Positions 44,501-53,190 of a stretch of 64,000 bases of DNA are shown here, piece after piece. The position numbers were made by a program, and so were the translations under genes. Source of the stretch: Siphlonurus alternatus. Lineage: Eukaryota > Arthropoda > Insecta > Ephemeroptera > Siphlonuridae. The notes below the pieces were generated by a model. The model was not told the DNA's origin. It ran no database searches and saw only the letters and a list, made by a program, of their open reading frames with translations. The number at the start of each line of letters is the position of its first letter. The first letter of the stretch is position 1. The DNA lies in contig OX463778.1 in NCBI GenBank assembly GCA_949825025.1, forward strand, positions 3,858,501 to 3,922,500, in the 5' to 3' direction.

Positions 44501-47158
44501 ATGTATTGTATTAGTTTACAAATAGCATATGGACTGTATGGAGTCTCACGTACTGAAAGAATAAGCCACTTTCCCTTACAGTGATCCCTGCCATCTGTGA
44601 GTGGCAACTTCTAGCTACTAGCACAGTTTGCACCCTCTTTTAAGTCAACCATTCTCTCGACAGTGTGGCGTCACAATCCATCCGAGGTAGCTCTCTTTAT
44701 CTTGCTAGTCTTTGAAATTTACCAGTGCTACAGTGAAAACAATTGTACTGAAGCAAACTAGAGATACATGCCACGTTTTAGCAGTGGAAAATGTTAACTT
44801 TTTATCTTCTTTCGTACCTAATTCTTGGTTCACAAAGTCTACCCCCCATCTTGGCAACGCTTTGTTTCACTTCTACATCCTTTGGCAGTGCAAGAAGTTG
44901 CAGCGCCACTCACAGATGGCAGTGGCCATTAAAAGGGAAAGTGGCCTATTAACAAATGACATTGGGGTACCTGTTACTGCTGCTCCTTCTTTTGTTCTTC
45001 TTGCGTTTTTCAGACTTGGACTTTTTTTTTGAAGTGCGGGGACCCTCGGGGGACTCTTTGCGCTTCGACGTTTTGCTGGACAAACATTTGAACATTTGGT
45101 CAGTTAGTTTGACCTCAGTGGTGTCAAAGGTGTTGGAGAAGGTTGTAGTGAAATTTGTCATGCAGGAGTTGGAGGAATCAAGTTTCTTTGGAGGGCAGCA
45201 GCATGGTTTTCATAAGCATTTTTCTTGTGAAACACAGTTAGCTGAGTTAGTGCAGGAGTTGTCTGATGTGTTGGATGCTGGGGGAGAGATGCATGCGATT
45301 TTTCTGGATTTTGAAAAAGCTTTTGATAAGGTGCCTCATAGGGAGTTGGTAAATAAGGTTCGGCACTGCGTTGGAGATGAGGAGTTGGTGTCGCTGATTG
45401 AGGATTTTCTAAGGGATAGGGTGCAGAGAGTTAGGGTTGGAGCTGCGTTTTCAGACCATGTTAGAGTATCGTCAGGGGTTCTCCAGGGCAGTGTCTTGGG
45501 TCCCTTATTATTTCTGATATATATAGAGGATTTGCCAAGAGGAGTGAAGTCGAAGGTGAGACTGTTTGCAGATGACAGTGTTGTGTACAGGAAGGTGGAA
45601 AGTGAGGATGACGTTGTTGAACTTCAGCAGGATCTTGATATTTTGCAAGGGTGGGTTGATGATAATGGGATGAAGTTGAATGTGGCGAAGTGTTGTGTGG
45701 TTGTGTTTGGCAGGAAAAGGACAAGGAGGGTGTTGCAGTATATATTGGAGGGTGAAGTTTTGAAAGAAGTTGAGAAGTACAAGTATTTGGGTGTGGTGTT
45801 GCACAGAAAATTGATGTGGAATGAACATATTAAGTATGCTACTCCTAAGAGTAGAAAGTTCTTGGAGTTTGTTATGAGAAATCTGAAGGGAGCTAGTATG
45901 TTCGTGAGAGATAGCGCTTATAGAGCCATGGTGAGACCGATGCTTGAGTATGGATGCAGTGTTTGGGATCCATACAGGAGTGTTGGGGTGAAGGAGTTGG
46001 AGAAGGTGCAGAGAAGAGCAGCGAGAAGAGTTATGGGGCGTATGGGAAGATGGAAGTTGGTGGGAGATGGAAAGGAGGTCAGAAAAGAGTTTAAGAGTGT
46101 AACTGCGATGATTGATAAGTTGGGGTGAGAGTTGCTGGAGGAGAGAAGGAGAAATTGTAGACTTGGTGTTATGTATAAAATAACAAGAAATAGTGAGGGT
46201 TGGAGGGAGTTGAGCTCTCGTATAAAGAGAGGTGTTTACATTGGAAGGAGTGATCACAGTTGGAAGTTGGATTTTGTCGGCAGTAGAAGTGATGTGGGAA
46301 AATATTCCTTCATTAACAGGACTGTAAGAGAGTGGAATTTGTTGAAGGCAGAAGTTGTTGAAGCGGAGAGTTATGAGTTGTTTAAGAGGGTTTTGAGACA
46401 GGCAAGCCCTTCGCGAGCCACCGTGGCGTAGCCACATTTGCCGCGTTAATTTTATTATTATTATTATTTATTTACATGAGTTGGAACACAACAAACATCA
46501 GAGATATTAAAAAAATTAGTGACTGTATGCATCTCTATCAAACATCATGAATGCACCGGTAGTCTTTCAATTAGTTTACTACCGGAAGATATGTACCGGT
46601 AATTTCATCTTTCGTTAAAATAGCTTAAAAATTTACAGGGGAACTTTAAGCAGTCAGAAAGCGCAATCTCCAATCAAAGGCTTGAGAAAGACTGTTTGCA
46701 TTACTCTGTAAGGGGACCGTCATGCACTTATACACTACTGTATGCATACGCTACTGTACACATGATGGTGTATTTAATACGGATCCGTTGACGACGGATA
46801 ATGTTATTCTTTTGAGGCAACGTCAATGGATTAAACACCGTCATCTGAACGTAGTATGGTGAGAGAATAGGGCCTTCTATTGGCCCTCCTATCATATCAG
46901 TATGCAGTATCATATATATGCTGCATACAGTATGCATATATACTGTATATGCATACAGTACTGTACAGTGCATATGTTGATGGCTCGAGGCAAAGGGCTC
47001 ACAGATTTCTAACAGACTAGAAAGTATTAGTGATCGCCAGAGGCAAGCCTTTATGATATTTATAATACTAAGTCCCGCTGAGAACCTTACCTGTCTTTGA
47101 CGTGTTTCCACTCTCGGGACAAGCCTGCGAGCTCATGACGACTACGTTTACTGTCCAT
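32518..47158 (-). CDS. CACTIN: cactin
   Basis: Cactin is a conserved nuclear protein associated with the spliceosome that also modulates Rel/NF-kB signalling. Eleven coding exons on the minus strand are 47158-47091, 45075-44971, 42656-42293, 41577-41403, 40027-39776, 38357-38181, 36361-36172, 34465-34288, 34153-33999, 33450-33306 and 32706-32518. All have GT/AG borders and correct phase, giving 665 residues plus TGA. The N-terminus (about 1-65) is basic and Ser-rich (KKKSKSEKRKKNKRRSSS). The middle region contains MGWDNDYLHYTNNDNPFGDA (about 125-145) and AKPIDLLAKYISAEE (about 238). An acidic run lies at about 437-443. The cactin C-terminal domain fills about 540-665 (YLWSDKYRPRKPRYFNRVHT, FNIFYPDLIDK, FQLWFHFKRYRYRR at the end). 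It is shorter than human cactin mainly in the RS-like N-terminus and the acidic linker. Introns are full of SINEs, LINE fragments and MITEs. Confidence 0.97.
32745..33045. mobile_element. MITE (B-box family) in cactin intron 10
   Basis: The inverted ends TACTGACCTCAAAATTTTTT and the mirror ending GGTTGATACTCC match 25827-26137. The interior has AAAAGGGGCGTGGGTTCAAA. Confidence 0.8.
33490..33864 (-). mobile_element. tRNA-headed SINE, family 1, copy 1
   Basis: On the minus strand the head ends at about 33840-33860, with the tRNA-like sequence best seen in copy 2 (A-box TAGCGTAGTGG). The body matches 37221-37613 at high identity over about 350 bp (GGCATTTGCCTGGGAGTGAC on the plus strand). It lies in cactin intron 9. 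Confidence 0.8.
33921..34008. repeat. 44-bp tandem duplication covering the cactin exon 9 donor
   Basis: Copies 33921-33964 and 33965-34008 differ at one base. Each includes, on the minus strand, ACTTCAACAG followed by GTACGACATTAA. So the end of exon 9 and its 5' splice site exist twice, 44 nt apart. Confidence 0.95.
35005..35606 (-). pseudogene. non-LTR retrotransposon C-terminal fragment
   Basis: The minus-strand ORF 35604-35333 reads VLIPTLMYGSEVW ... LRNMCGKTRMDRVRN ... LRWFGHAERMGDERI, the region C-terminal to the reverse transcriptase domain in many LINE families. After the MITE at 35197-35328 it continues GLGRPKKVWLDVIAEFL to about 35008. It is 5'-truncated before the catalytic domain and lies in cactin intron 7, in the same orientation as the host gene. 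Confidence 0.85.
35197..35328. mobile_element. 132-bp MITE nested in the LINE fragment
   Basis: Perfect inverted ends CAGGGGGGTCTTCAAATAAC and complement, with further inner mirror repeats (CTAAGACTGTCTTA). It splits the LINE reading frame. Confidence 0.85.
37221..37613 (-). mobile_element. tRNA-headed SINE, family 1, copy 2
   Basis: Read on the minus strand from 37613 it begins with a tRNA-like head (GCAGCGTAGCGTAGTGGTTT, then CTCGGGAGACCCAGG and a weak B-box). The body of 33490-33864 follows. It lies in cactin intron 6. Confidence 0.82.
37799..38153 (-). mobile_element. tRNA-headed SINE, family 2, copy 1
   Basis: The minus-strand head near 38153 reads CTTTGGTGTAGTGGTTACTA (A-box), ACTCTCGTCCGAGAGG, then CCCCGGTTCAATTCC (B-box). 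The tail at 37799-37845 is a (GGTT)n run. It ends about 27 bp from the cactin exon 6 donor (exon end 38181). Confidence 0.85.
38358..39199. other. cactin intron 5, left part
   Basis: Early diverged units of the CCTATTGGCTGG repeat occur at about 38460-38570. A fragment of the long-TIR MITE family lies at 39112-39190 (ACACGGATCAGCTGACTGAA). No exon was seen between them. Confidence 0.5.
39200..39770. repeat. 30-bp minisatellite ending at the cactin exon 5 donor
   Basis: About 18 copies of a 30-31 bp unit, CTCCTATTGGCTGGCAGGTA followed by CGACACAGGC. Each carries a CCAAT motif on the minus strand (GCCAATAGG). The array touches the donor of exon 5 (GT at 39774-39775). On the minus strand the last units continue the cactin frame as a Cys-rich 10-residue repeat. 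Confidence 0.95.
40028..40384. other. cactin intron 4, short direct repeats
   Basis: Repeats of CAATAATGAGCTATC (about 40072-40150) are mirrored by GATAGCTCATTATTGCAAC near 40250-40290, a probable small palindromic element. An A-rich run follows at 40330-40380. Confidence 0.45.
40385..40728 (-). mobile_element. tRNA-headed SINE, family 2, copy 2
   Basis: The minus-strand head near 40728 reads CTCTGTGGTGTAGTGGTTAG, then CGAGAGGTCCCCGGTTCAAT. The body matches 37799-38153 (GGGATGGGTGTGACTGACTA, then CTGTCTATACTCCGC). A short duplication of the head end follows at 40727-40740. Confidence 0.85.
40741..41402. other. cactin intron 4, unremarkable
   Basis: (AAT)n at 40741-40761, then AT-rich intron without recognisable features. 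Confidence 0.5.
41650..42085. mobile_element. truncated copy of the 558-bp MITE
   Basis: Highly similar to 802-1230 from AATGGGGAATTCTCTTACAA to CGTTTTGGCGCTAAATTTAA. The right inverted end is missing. It lies in cactin intron 3. Confidence 0.85.
42657..43599. other. cactin intron 2, left part
   Basis: AT-rich intron with no recognisable element or exon. Confidence 0.45.
43600..44324 (+). pseudogene. non-LTR retrotransposon 3' fragment
   Basis: The ORF 43664-44152 includes LKILYYANFHSILKYGVIMW and RKIFILQKRVIRTI, followed by a basic C-terminus. This is typical of the segment after the RT domain in LINE polyproteins. A tail of GAATTTGAAATTT-like repeats at about 44300-44324 follows an AATAAA. 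It is 5'-truncated, in cactin intron 2, antisense to cactin. Confidence 0.8.
44325..44476. mobile_element. 152-bp MITE
   Basis: 22-bp perfect inverted ends beginning GATAGGAATAACCAGCAAGG, directly after the LINE tail. No ORF. Confidence 0.85.
44565..44952. mobile_element. 388-bp TIR element beside cactin exon 2
   Basis: The inverted ends AATAAGCCACTTTCCCTT and AAGGGAAAGTGGCCTATT extend to CTGCCATCTGTGAGTGGC and its complement (about 50 bp). It ends 17 bp from the donor GT of exon 2 (44969-44970). Confidence 0.8.
45098..46470 (+). pseudogene. 5'-truncated non-LTR retrotransposon, RT and C-terminal region
   Basis: The reverse transcriptase domain runs from VSLTSVVSKVLEKVVVKF through AIFLDFEKAFDKVPH, GVLQGSVLGPLLFLIY and the catalytic FADDS to KYKYLGVVL and MLEYGCSVWDP. 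This order is typical of CR1/Jockey-group LINEs. The frame is broken by a TGA at 46126-46128 where a Trp is expected, then continues to 46431. The 3' end is a (TTA)n tail. The N-terminal part and endonuclease are missing. It lies in cactin intron 1, antisense, with its 5' break about 20 bp from exon 2. Confidence 0.93.
46751..46856. mobile_element. diverged copy of the hairpin MITE
   Basis: CTACTGTACACATGATGGTG ... CCGTTGACGACGGATAATGT ... ATTAAACACCGTCATCTGAA corresponds to 23317-23429 with an inverted interior and several mismatches. It lies in cactin intron 1. Confidence 0.7.
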
Positions 47159-47659
47159 TTAAACGAATTTACGTACCATGGCACTTAAATGGAATTAGCT
47201 CACTGTAAAATTAACTTTAGATCATGGCAAAATTGCCTTTAAATGGTTCTCCTTTGAACGCTGCAAATAAAAGTTCAAGCAATTTTTAATGTTTACGTTT
47301 TAAAGACGTAGCGATGTCGTTTTTTGTGTTGCTACACTTGCTACTTGCTACGCGCACGGCACCCTTCCTTCAGACTTTCAGACAACTTGGATCTAGGGAG
47401 CCGTACAAGGTCCCTCTACATAAGGTTGGACGCTCCGACAAGCCGGCGCAGGTTTTTAAAGTTCGCGCGAAACGTTCCGAAATGCGCTCCAATCAGAGAG
47501 ATGTGACGTCACAGGCTCGAATGTCACGCCATCTCTCGCGTGCAGAACGTTGTAGAATATAGGAATCTCGATTGTTATGGACCTCTGACGGAATTTTAGT
47601 GAAGTTTAAGGTAAAATCTTAGCGCGTTAAATATAAAATTATATAAAATATATTTAACA

Positions 47660-50442
47660 ATGGTTCGTTGTGCCATTTACAGTTGTAAAAATTACGAATC
47701 GTCTGTTAAAAATGAAATCAAATTTTATCGTTTTCCTGCCGACTCCCATCTTCGAAGTTTGTGGCATAAGCTATGTAAAAGAAGCGACACCTTCAACATT
47801 CAAAACTCTAGAATTTGTTCAGAACACTTTGAACCACACCTATTGCATATACTAATCAATGCAGAATAATGTCAAAAGAATCAACATGCAGATGCAGACT
47901 CCCCAATGAAACGTTGCCAACATTAAAACTTCCTGGCAAAGTGGATAAAGTCCCTACTGAAAAACAAATTTTGAGAGATCAGAATAAGGGCCAGAAGAGA
48001 GAAAACAGAAAAATTGTTAATGAGCTACTCATGAACGTGGAGATAAATAGGCGGTAAATATATAAATAATATATTTATAATATATTATTTAATATATATA
48101 TTAAAGTATTATAATACTTTAATATATATTATAATATACATATTATTTAAAAGTTTATTTATTTTCCTATACTGTATATATACAAAGATTACTCTACATA
48201 ATGTAGAGTAACATTATATTTATTATATTAATTAATAATATAATATATACTCGCCAGGCTGTTCAAGGCTTCCACCATCTAATTTGTAAATCTTCTGGTT
48301 ATCATAAAGCTGAACAATCTTGTGTATGTAAATTATGTAATGAATATTGTAGCCAATATATATCATTTAAATATCTGTAAATCTAGAATTAAGCCTATCA
48401 GCGATTAAGCCCAGGGGAGATTTCATATATAGTCTATAGATTTTGAATAGCAATGAAGCAATAATTAAGTTTTTTATTCTATCTATTTTCTATGTCATAT
48501 TTTGTTTTATATATGTGATTATATATATGATATATTATGATGTAACAGGCTGTTAGTATCATCTGTTATTTTATTTTATATTGTTTTATTATCATTTTCT
48601 ATTGTTCTATTATTCTGTAACTATTATATATGTTTTGTATGTATGTTTTATGTGTATATATTGTAATGTTTTTCTATAATGTATGTTTCTAGTGCTGTTA
48701 ATAATATGTACACTTTCTGTGTTTAATAAAAGACTAATAATATTTATTATATTGGTAAATATATGTTATGACTGAGCCATGCATGCACTTTTTTCATATT
48801 TCTGATTTATACCTCCAGTAGTTTAAATTGCATGAGTGTATTTAAGATTATATATTATACTATTAATTATATTTATAGTAATTATAGTTAAGTTAATAAT
48901 ATACTTCTGTTCCTACATTCAATTTTTATTGTGTGATGCACCTTTTGTTCCATAAACAAAATATATAATAAAATTGGTTCATCAATAAATTATTGAAATG
49001 ATTCCTTCGATATATCTTATTATTTTGAAATTTTTTGGTAAAAAAAAAGTCTTCATTAAAATATTTTGAAGCAAAATTATAATATACGGTTCCCTAAGCA
49101 CTTCATTCTTTAATAATAATTAAGACATACTTGTCATATACTAATTATAGTTATAAATTATTTAAATTTATATTAGGTTTAAATTTATATATATATATAT
49201 ATATATATAATATCATATATAATATCATATATAATATTGATTAACAATTCTCCTGCAACAATAGAGACTTACTGCTTTTACTGTAATTATTATACAATTA
49301 AATGAGGCAGAGCTGTCAAAGTAACTTAATTAGCTTTTACCGGAAAGTGGCAAAATGAACTCAGAAAATAATCCAGCAAAGCTGTAGTTCAGTGCATAGT
49401 ATAAACAACAACATGCAGGGTTACTCAATCTTCTTGTTAGATCCTATTGTCTGTCACCACACGGTAAAAGCTATAAAAGATAGTTATAATTTGGCAACTT
49501 TATGTCACTTAATTACTGTAAGTTATTTCAAGCAAGCGTGGTAACTGCTGTTAGTCTATATAGGAGAGATACAATATAAATATTATTTCTTACAAAAAGT
49601 CAAATAAATTTTAACTTGCTGGAGATATTGAACACACGTTTCTGAAGTTTTTGTCACTTTAATTTTATTTTAAATAATCTACAGGTTTGCCACGGAAACT
49701 GATGCTGTCCATGCAGCGTCATCAGAAAGTCTCCCATGTTCTGCAACAAAAGCAACTGAGTAAGTTAAATTAATGTAAATTTAGATACAAAGCACATCTT
49801 TTTCTAACTAAAAAATGTAATGTATTTTAGTAACGTGTGAGCTGAGCAAAACATATTACACACACTGAACTGAATTAGCCAATTTTATACGTTTAATTAT
49901 AGAGGACATTATTGTCAATAACAAATTGACATAAAACCACAGGGGCGGTTCCAGCCCGTGGCTCTGACGGGGGGGGGGGGGGGGGGGGGGTCTGTTTTCT
50001 GTTTAAAAGAGATTTCTACACTTTGTCAATCATACATCAGAGTTATACTTCATAATAATTAATTATAACCTGTAGATATCAAGTGTTTATAATAAACTAC
50101 ATTTATCATGTGTTAATGCATGTTGTATCATTCATGAAATAAAATAAATACGTACCTAATATACTAAAAAAGTAATAGTAATTATTTTACAGGAGGCATA
50201 TTTATAAAAATTTGGGGAAATGAGTGGGGGGGATGGGAGGGGTCATTTTTATTTTTTAATATTGCAGCAGACTCACCTGTCATCGTCAAAGGTTTTGGTA
50301 TGCAGCCGCATGCATGCTCTTGTCTTGTTACTCATGTGTCCTGCATTCCTTCACATCAGAAATTACTCCCCTCAAAATGTGTTTCGAGGAAGCGTCTGCA
50401 AATATCATCACACGTCTAAGATCCCGAGTAAAGAAAAAATAA
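47660..50442 (+). pseudogene. THAP-domain gene of the P-like element, frameshifted
   Basis: Residues 1-60 form a THAP zinc finger (C2CH: MVRCAIYSC ... FYRFP ... W ... ICSEHFEP), the DNA-binding module of P-type transposases and host THAP proteins. The frame then stops at 47867-47869. The expected continuation with LPTLKLPG is in another frame (47848 onward), implying a one-base indel near 47835. A spliced continuation fits in phase: exon to 48053 (donor GTAAAT), 49685-49759 (donor GTAAGT) and 50268-50442, ending EEASANIITRLRSRVKKK. This tail is not recognised. No DDE-type catalytic region was seen, so it may be a truncated DNA-binding derivative. Exons after the first are my prediction. Confidence 0.6.
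48060..49684. other. AT-rich interior of the P-like element
   Basis: Predicted intron. Dense AT with TA tracts (for example 49186-49210) and no ORF of note. Confidence 0.45.
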
Positions 50443-51470
50443 GTTATTATCAAACAAGACCTGTAGTGCAGGATAGAAAGTGAGGGGAATTGTGTATATT
50501 TACTTCAGGTTTGTGTGAAACATTCTCTATTTTAATTTTCAGTGTAGCTAAAATAACACAAAATTGAGAGAGCGTCGTTGCCAATATAATGTACAAAACA
50601 ACAAGACTTCTATTGCCTTTGATTAGAATATTTCACAACAATATTCTGCATGACAAGCTCTGATATCTTGTTCTAGACATTGTGACGGACAATAAAAAAC
50701 AGTACGTGTTGTGATGTCAAAATATGCATACCGTAATGTTTTAAGTAAGTCCGGGAATAAGCAAAACCTAAAGCTCCTGTTAGTGCATTTAGTACTGCAT
50801 ATATATTTACAGTACGTACTGTACTTATTACAGTTTAGAGCACACACAGTAGAGTCGTGAATGCAGACAGTACATTGATGCATACATTATTCTATACATA
50901 ATATATTATGTATTATGTCAAAGAATATTATAAATATAATTGTATGCAGTATATTCTATTCTACAGTACATGCATACAATACATAGTGCAGAATTATAAA
51001 TATACTATTAATACATTATATTATATGCATACCTTATATCATACTCACTTGCATTTCAAATTTTAATGTAACTTTTACTTTTTATTTCTTCCTTCTTTTC
51101 CAAAGGTGCATCACAAACCTACTGTAACACGGGACCGTGTCGGAATCAGCTTTAAGTTTTTTTAACTGCCTAAAAATTCAATTAAGTAGGGTGAGACTGC
51201 TAAAAAGGTAGGCAATTTTAATACCGTAGAATGCGAAAATCATTAAATCACAATAAATATTAATATTTAACGAGTCAGATTAAAAAAAAAACGCTGGGAT
51301 CAAAATGCTCCCGAATGCACCATATAAACGCCATATAACATTCTTAACAGCTGTCACAGCTCGAGCCTGTGACGTATCATTCTCTGATTGGCTGTCAGAT
51401 TAGAAGCGCAGTCCAGTATAAAATTCTCTGGGAGCGTCCAACCTTATGTAGAGGGACCTTGGGAGCCGTA

Positions 51471-52027
51471 CACAGTATAGAGAAGATAGTAGAGAAAGTC
51501 GTATGTTAGAATCGAAGTCGAAAACTGCTCGCGTCGGGAAAGTGGCGTAGCGTCGAAATTGCGTAGCGTCGAAAAATAAATATCGATAGTAATAGTGGGC
51601 GATAGTGGGGAGGCAAATCCAAACTAAGAAATGGTTCCAAACTTTCAATATAGGTGGATCTACTTTACTTTTAACAAATATCTGCTTCAGCAACTTGAAG
51701 ATGGCGTTGAGTATACGATTCCAGATATTTTGCCAAAAATTAGCGACTTATTTAAAACGTCGAATTTTTTAAATTTCTTAAATTAATTAATTAAAAATGG
51801 TTGATGGTTGTTTTTCAACTCTAACAATTGTACTAAAGCTTTTTATCTGATACAAGATACATTTCTTTATATTTTGATACAGTTTTTATTTTGCTGGCAA
51901 GTTTCTCTATGAATTAATTTACAAAAGAAAATTATAGTCTTGCGTTTTTCTTGCTTTTGTCTCGAACGTACAGTCGCTTCAATGCATTGTAGAGTTAAAG
52001 TTGCTATAACTTAATTGGACTTAATTG

Positions 52028-52028
<1 letters not shown>
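51471..52028. other. right flank of the P-like element
   Basis: It contains short direct repeats of GCGTAGCGTCGAAA (51543-51576) and a 50-codon plus-strand ORF at 51631-51783 (KYLLQQLEDGVEYTIPDIL near its middle) of protein-like composition but unknown identity. Confidence 0.3.

Positions 52029-52066
<38 letters not shown>
52029..52066. repeat. poly-T run
   Basis: A run of about 36 T without a recognisable SINE next to it. Confidence 0.95.
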
Positions 52067-52361
52067 TTCCAATTGAAAAATGCAGAATTGGAGATTCGAG
52101 TGTATTTATAAGCAAGATAAATTCTGGTTTTCATTTTCCAATTTGTTTGTTTGTGTTTGTATATAATATATATTATTATCCTATCCTATAGCTATATAAT
52201 AATCATATCAATTAATAATTATAATATTTTAAAAATAAAATAATAAAATACAATGTACCAATTAACTCATGGTATTTAATGTGAATAAATAAATAAAATA
52301 TTATAATATATTATAATATATATGCGTACATATATGTATACCATATATTATCTTCATTATT

Positions 52362-52437
<76 letters not shown>

Positions 52438-52997
52438 ATTATTATTATTATTATATATATAAGTGACAAAAATATAATATATAATTAAAATAAAATTTTA
52501 TTGGAAGTGAAATTAAAAATATATGATTATATATAAAATAAAATGAAATTTGATAATTATATTTATACGTATATATAAAAAACTAATTGGAATATAAAAA
52601 TAACGAAGTAACGAACATCCTAAAATAATTTTTTTATTGAAGAAAGAAAATAATTAATTTAATTAAAGATGAACTAATTTATGTCATGTAACATAGTAAT
52701 AAATATAATAAAAATAAATTATATAAAATAATAAATTATGATTTTCTAAATTGCTAGCGTACGTACGTGGCCATGGCTGGATGTGGATTGGCCGGCTAAT
52801 TAAGAAACAAACGCCTCCAGGTGTAGCTTAAATATTTCGCAAACGCTTTTACACGATGCATTCACACTATATAACATATATGCAGATGAAACTATTCCGA
52901 CTAGCATAATTTCGTACTAATTGATATATACTATGTTACTCATTTGTTCAATATTTTAATTATTTTATACTGGCGGGGTGCCATGTATATAAAGTTA
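52067..52997. repeat. AT-rich stretch with (TA)n at about 52368-52429
   Basis: A long TA tract flanked by TAA and TTA repeats. Nothing coding was seen. Confidence 0.8.
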
Positions 52998-53163
52998 TTA
53001 AGCCTGCGCATATTATTATAATACGTAATTTAGCTTACAATTTTCCTTTGCAACAGAATTTCATCTCCATGCAAGCAAATATGGAGTTGAATTTTACTTG
53101 TAAATTAAAATTGTATATACGCAATAAACAGAAAAATTGTATTGTGTAATACGTACCGCCTTT
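52998..53163. mobile_element. 166-bp MITE, TTAAGCC family
   Basis: TTAAGCCTGCGC at the left and CCGCCTTTA at the right, with inner CATCTCCATGCAAGCAAATA and TGGAGTTGAA mirror parts. Third copy of the family at 285-413 and 7837-7982. Confidence 0.65.
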
Positions 53164-53190
53164 ATGTATACACAATATACAGACTGGGCC

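Larger units (their letters stand above)
47406..51461 (+). mobile_element. 4056-bp P-element-like transposon
   Basis: 31-bp perfect terminal inverted repeats begin CAAGGTCCCTCTACATAAGG. GGAGCCGTA occurs directly outside both ends (47397-47405 and 51462-51470). The P superfamily makes 8-bp duplications, and 31-bp TIRs starting with CA resemble Drosophila P (established knowledge). Subterminal TGACGTCACAGGCTCGA also recurs inverted. It contains a THAP-domain gene but no recognisable catalytic transposase, and most of the interior is AT-rich. It lies upstream of cactin. Confidence 0.85.

Noticed and set aside
45508..46437. 309-codon minus-strand ORF
   Set aside because: Antisense shadow of the LINE reverse transcriptase frame.
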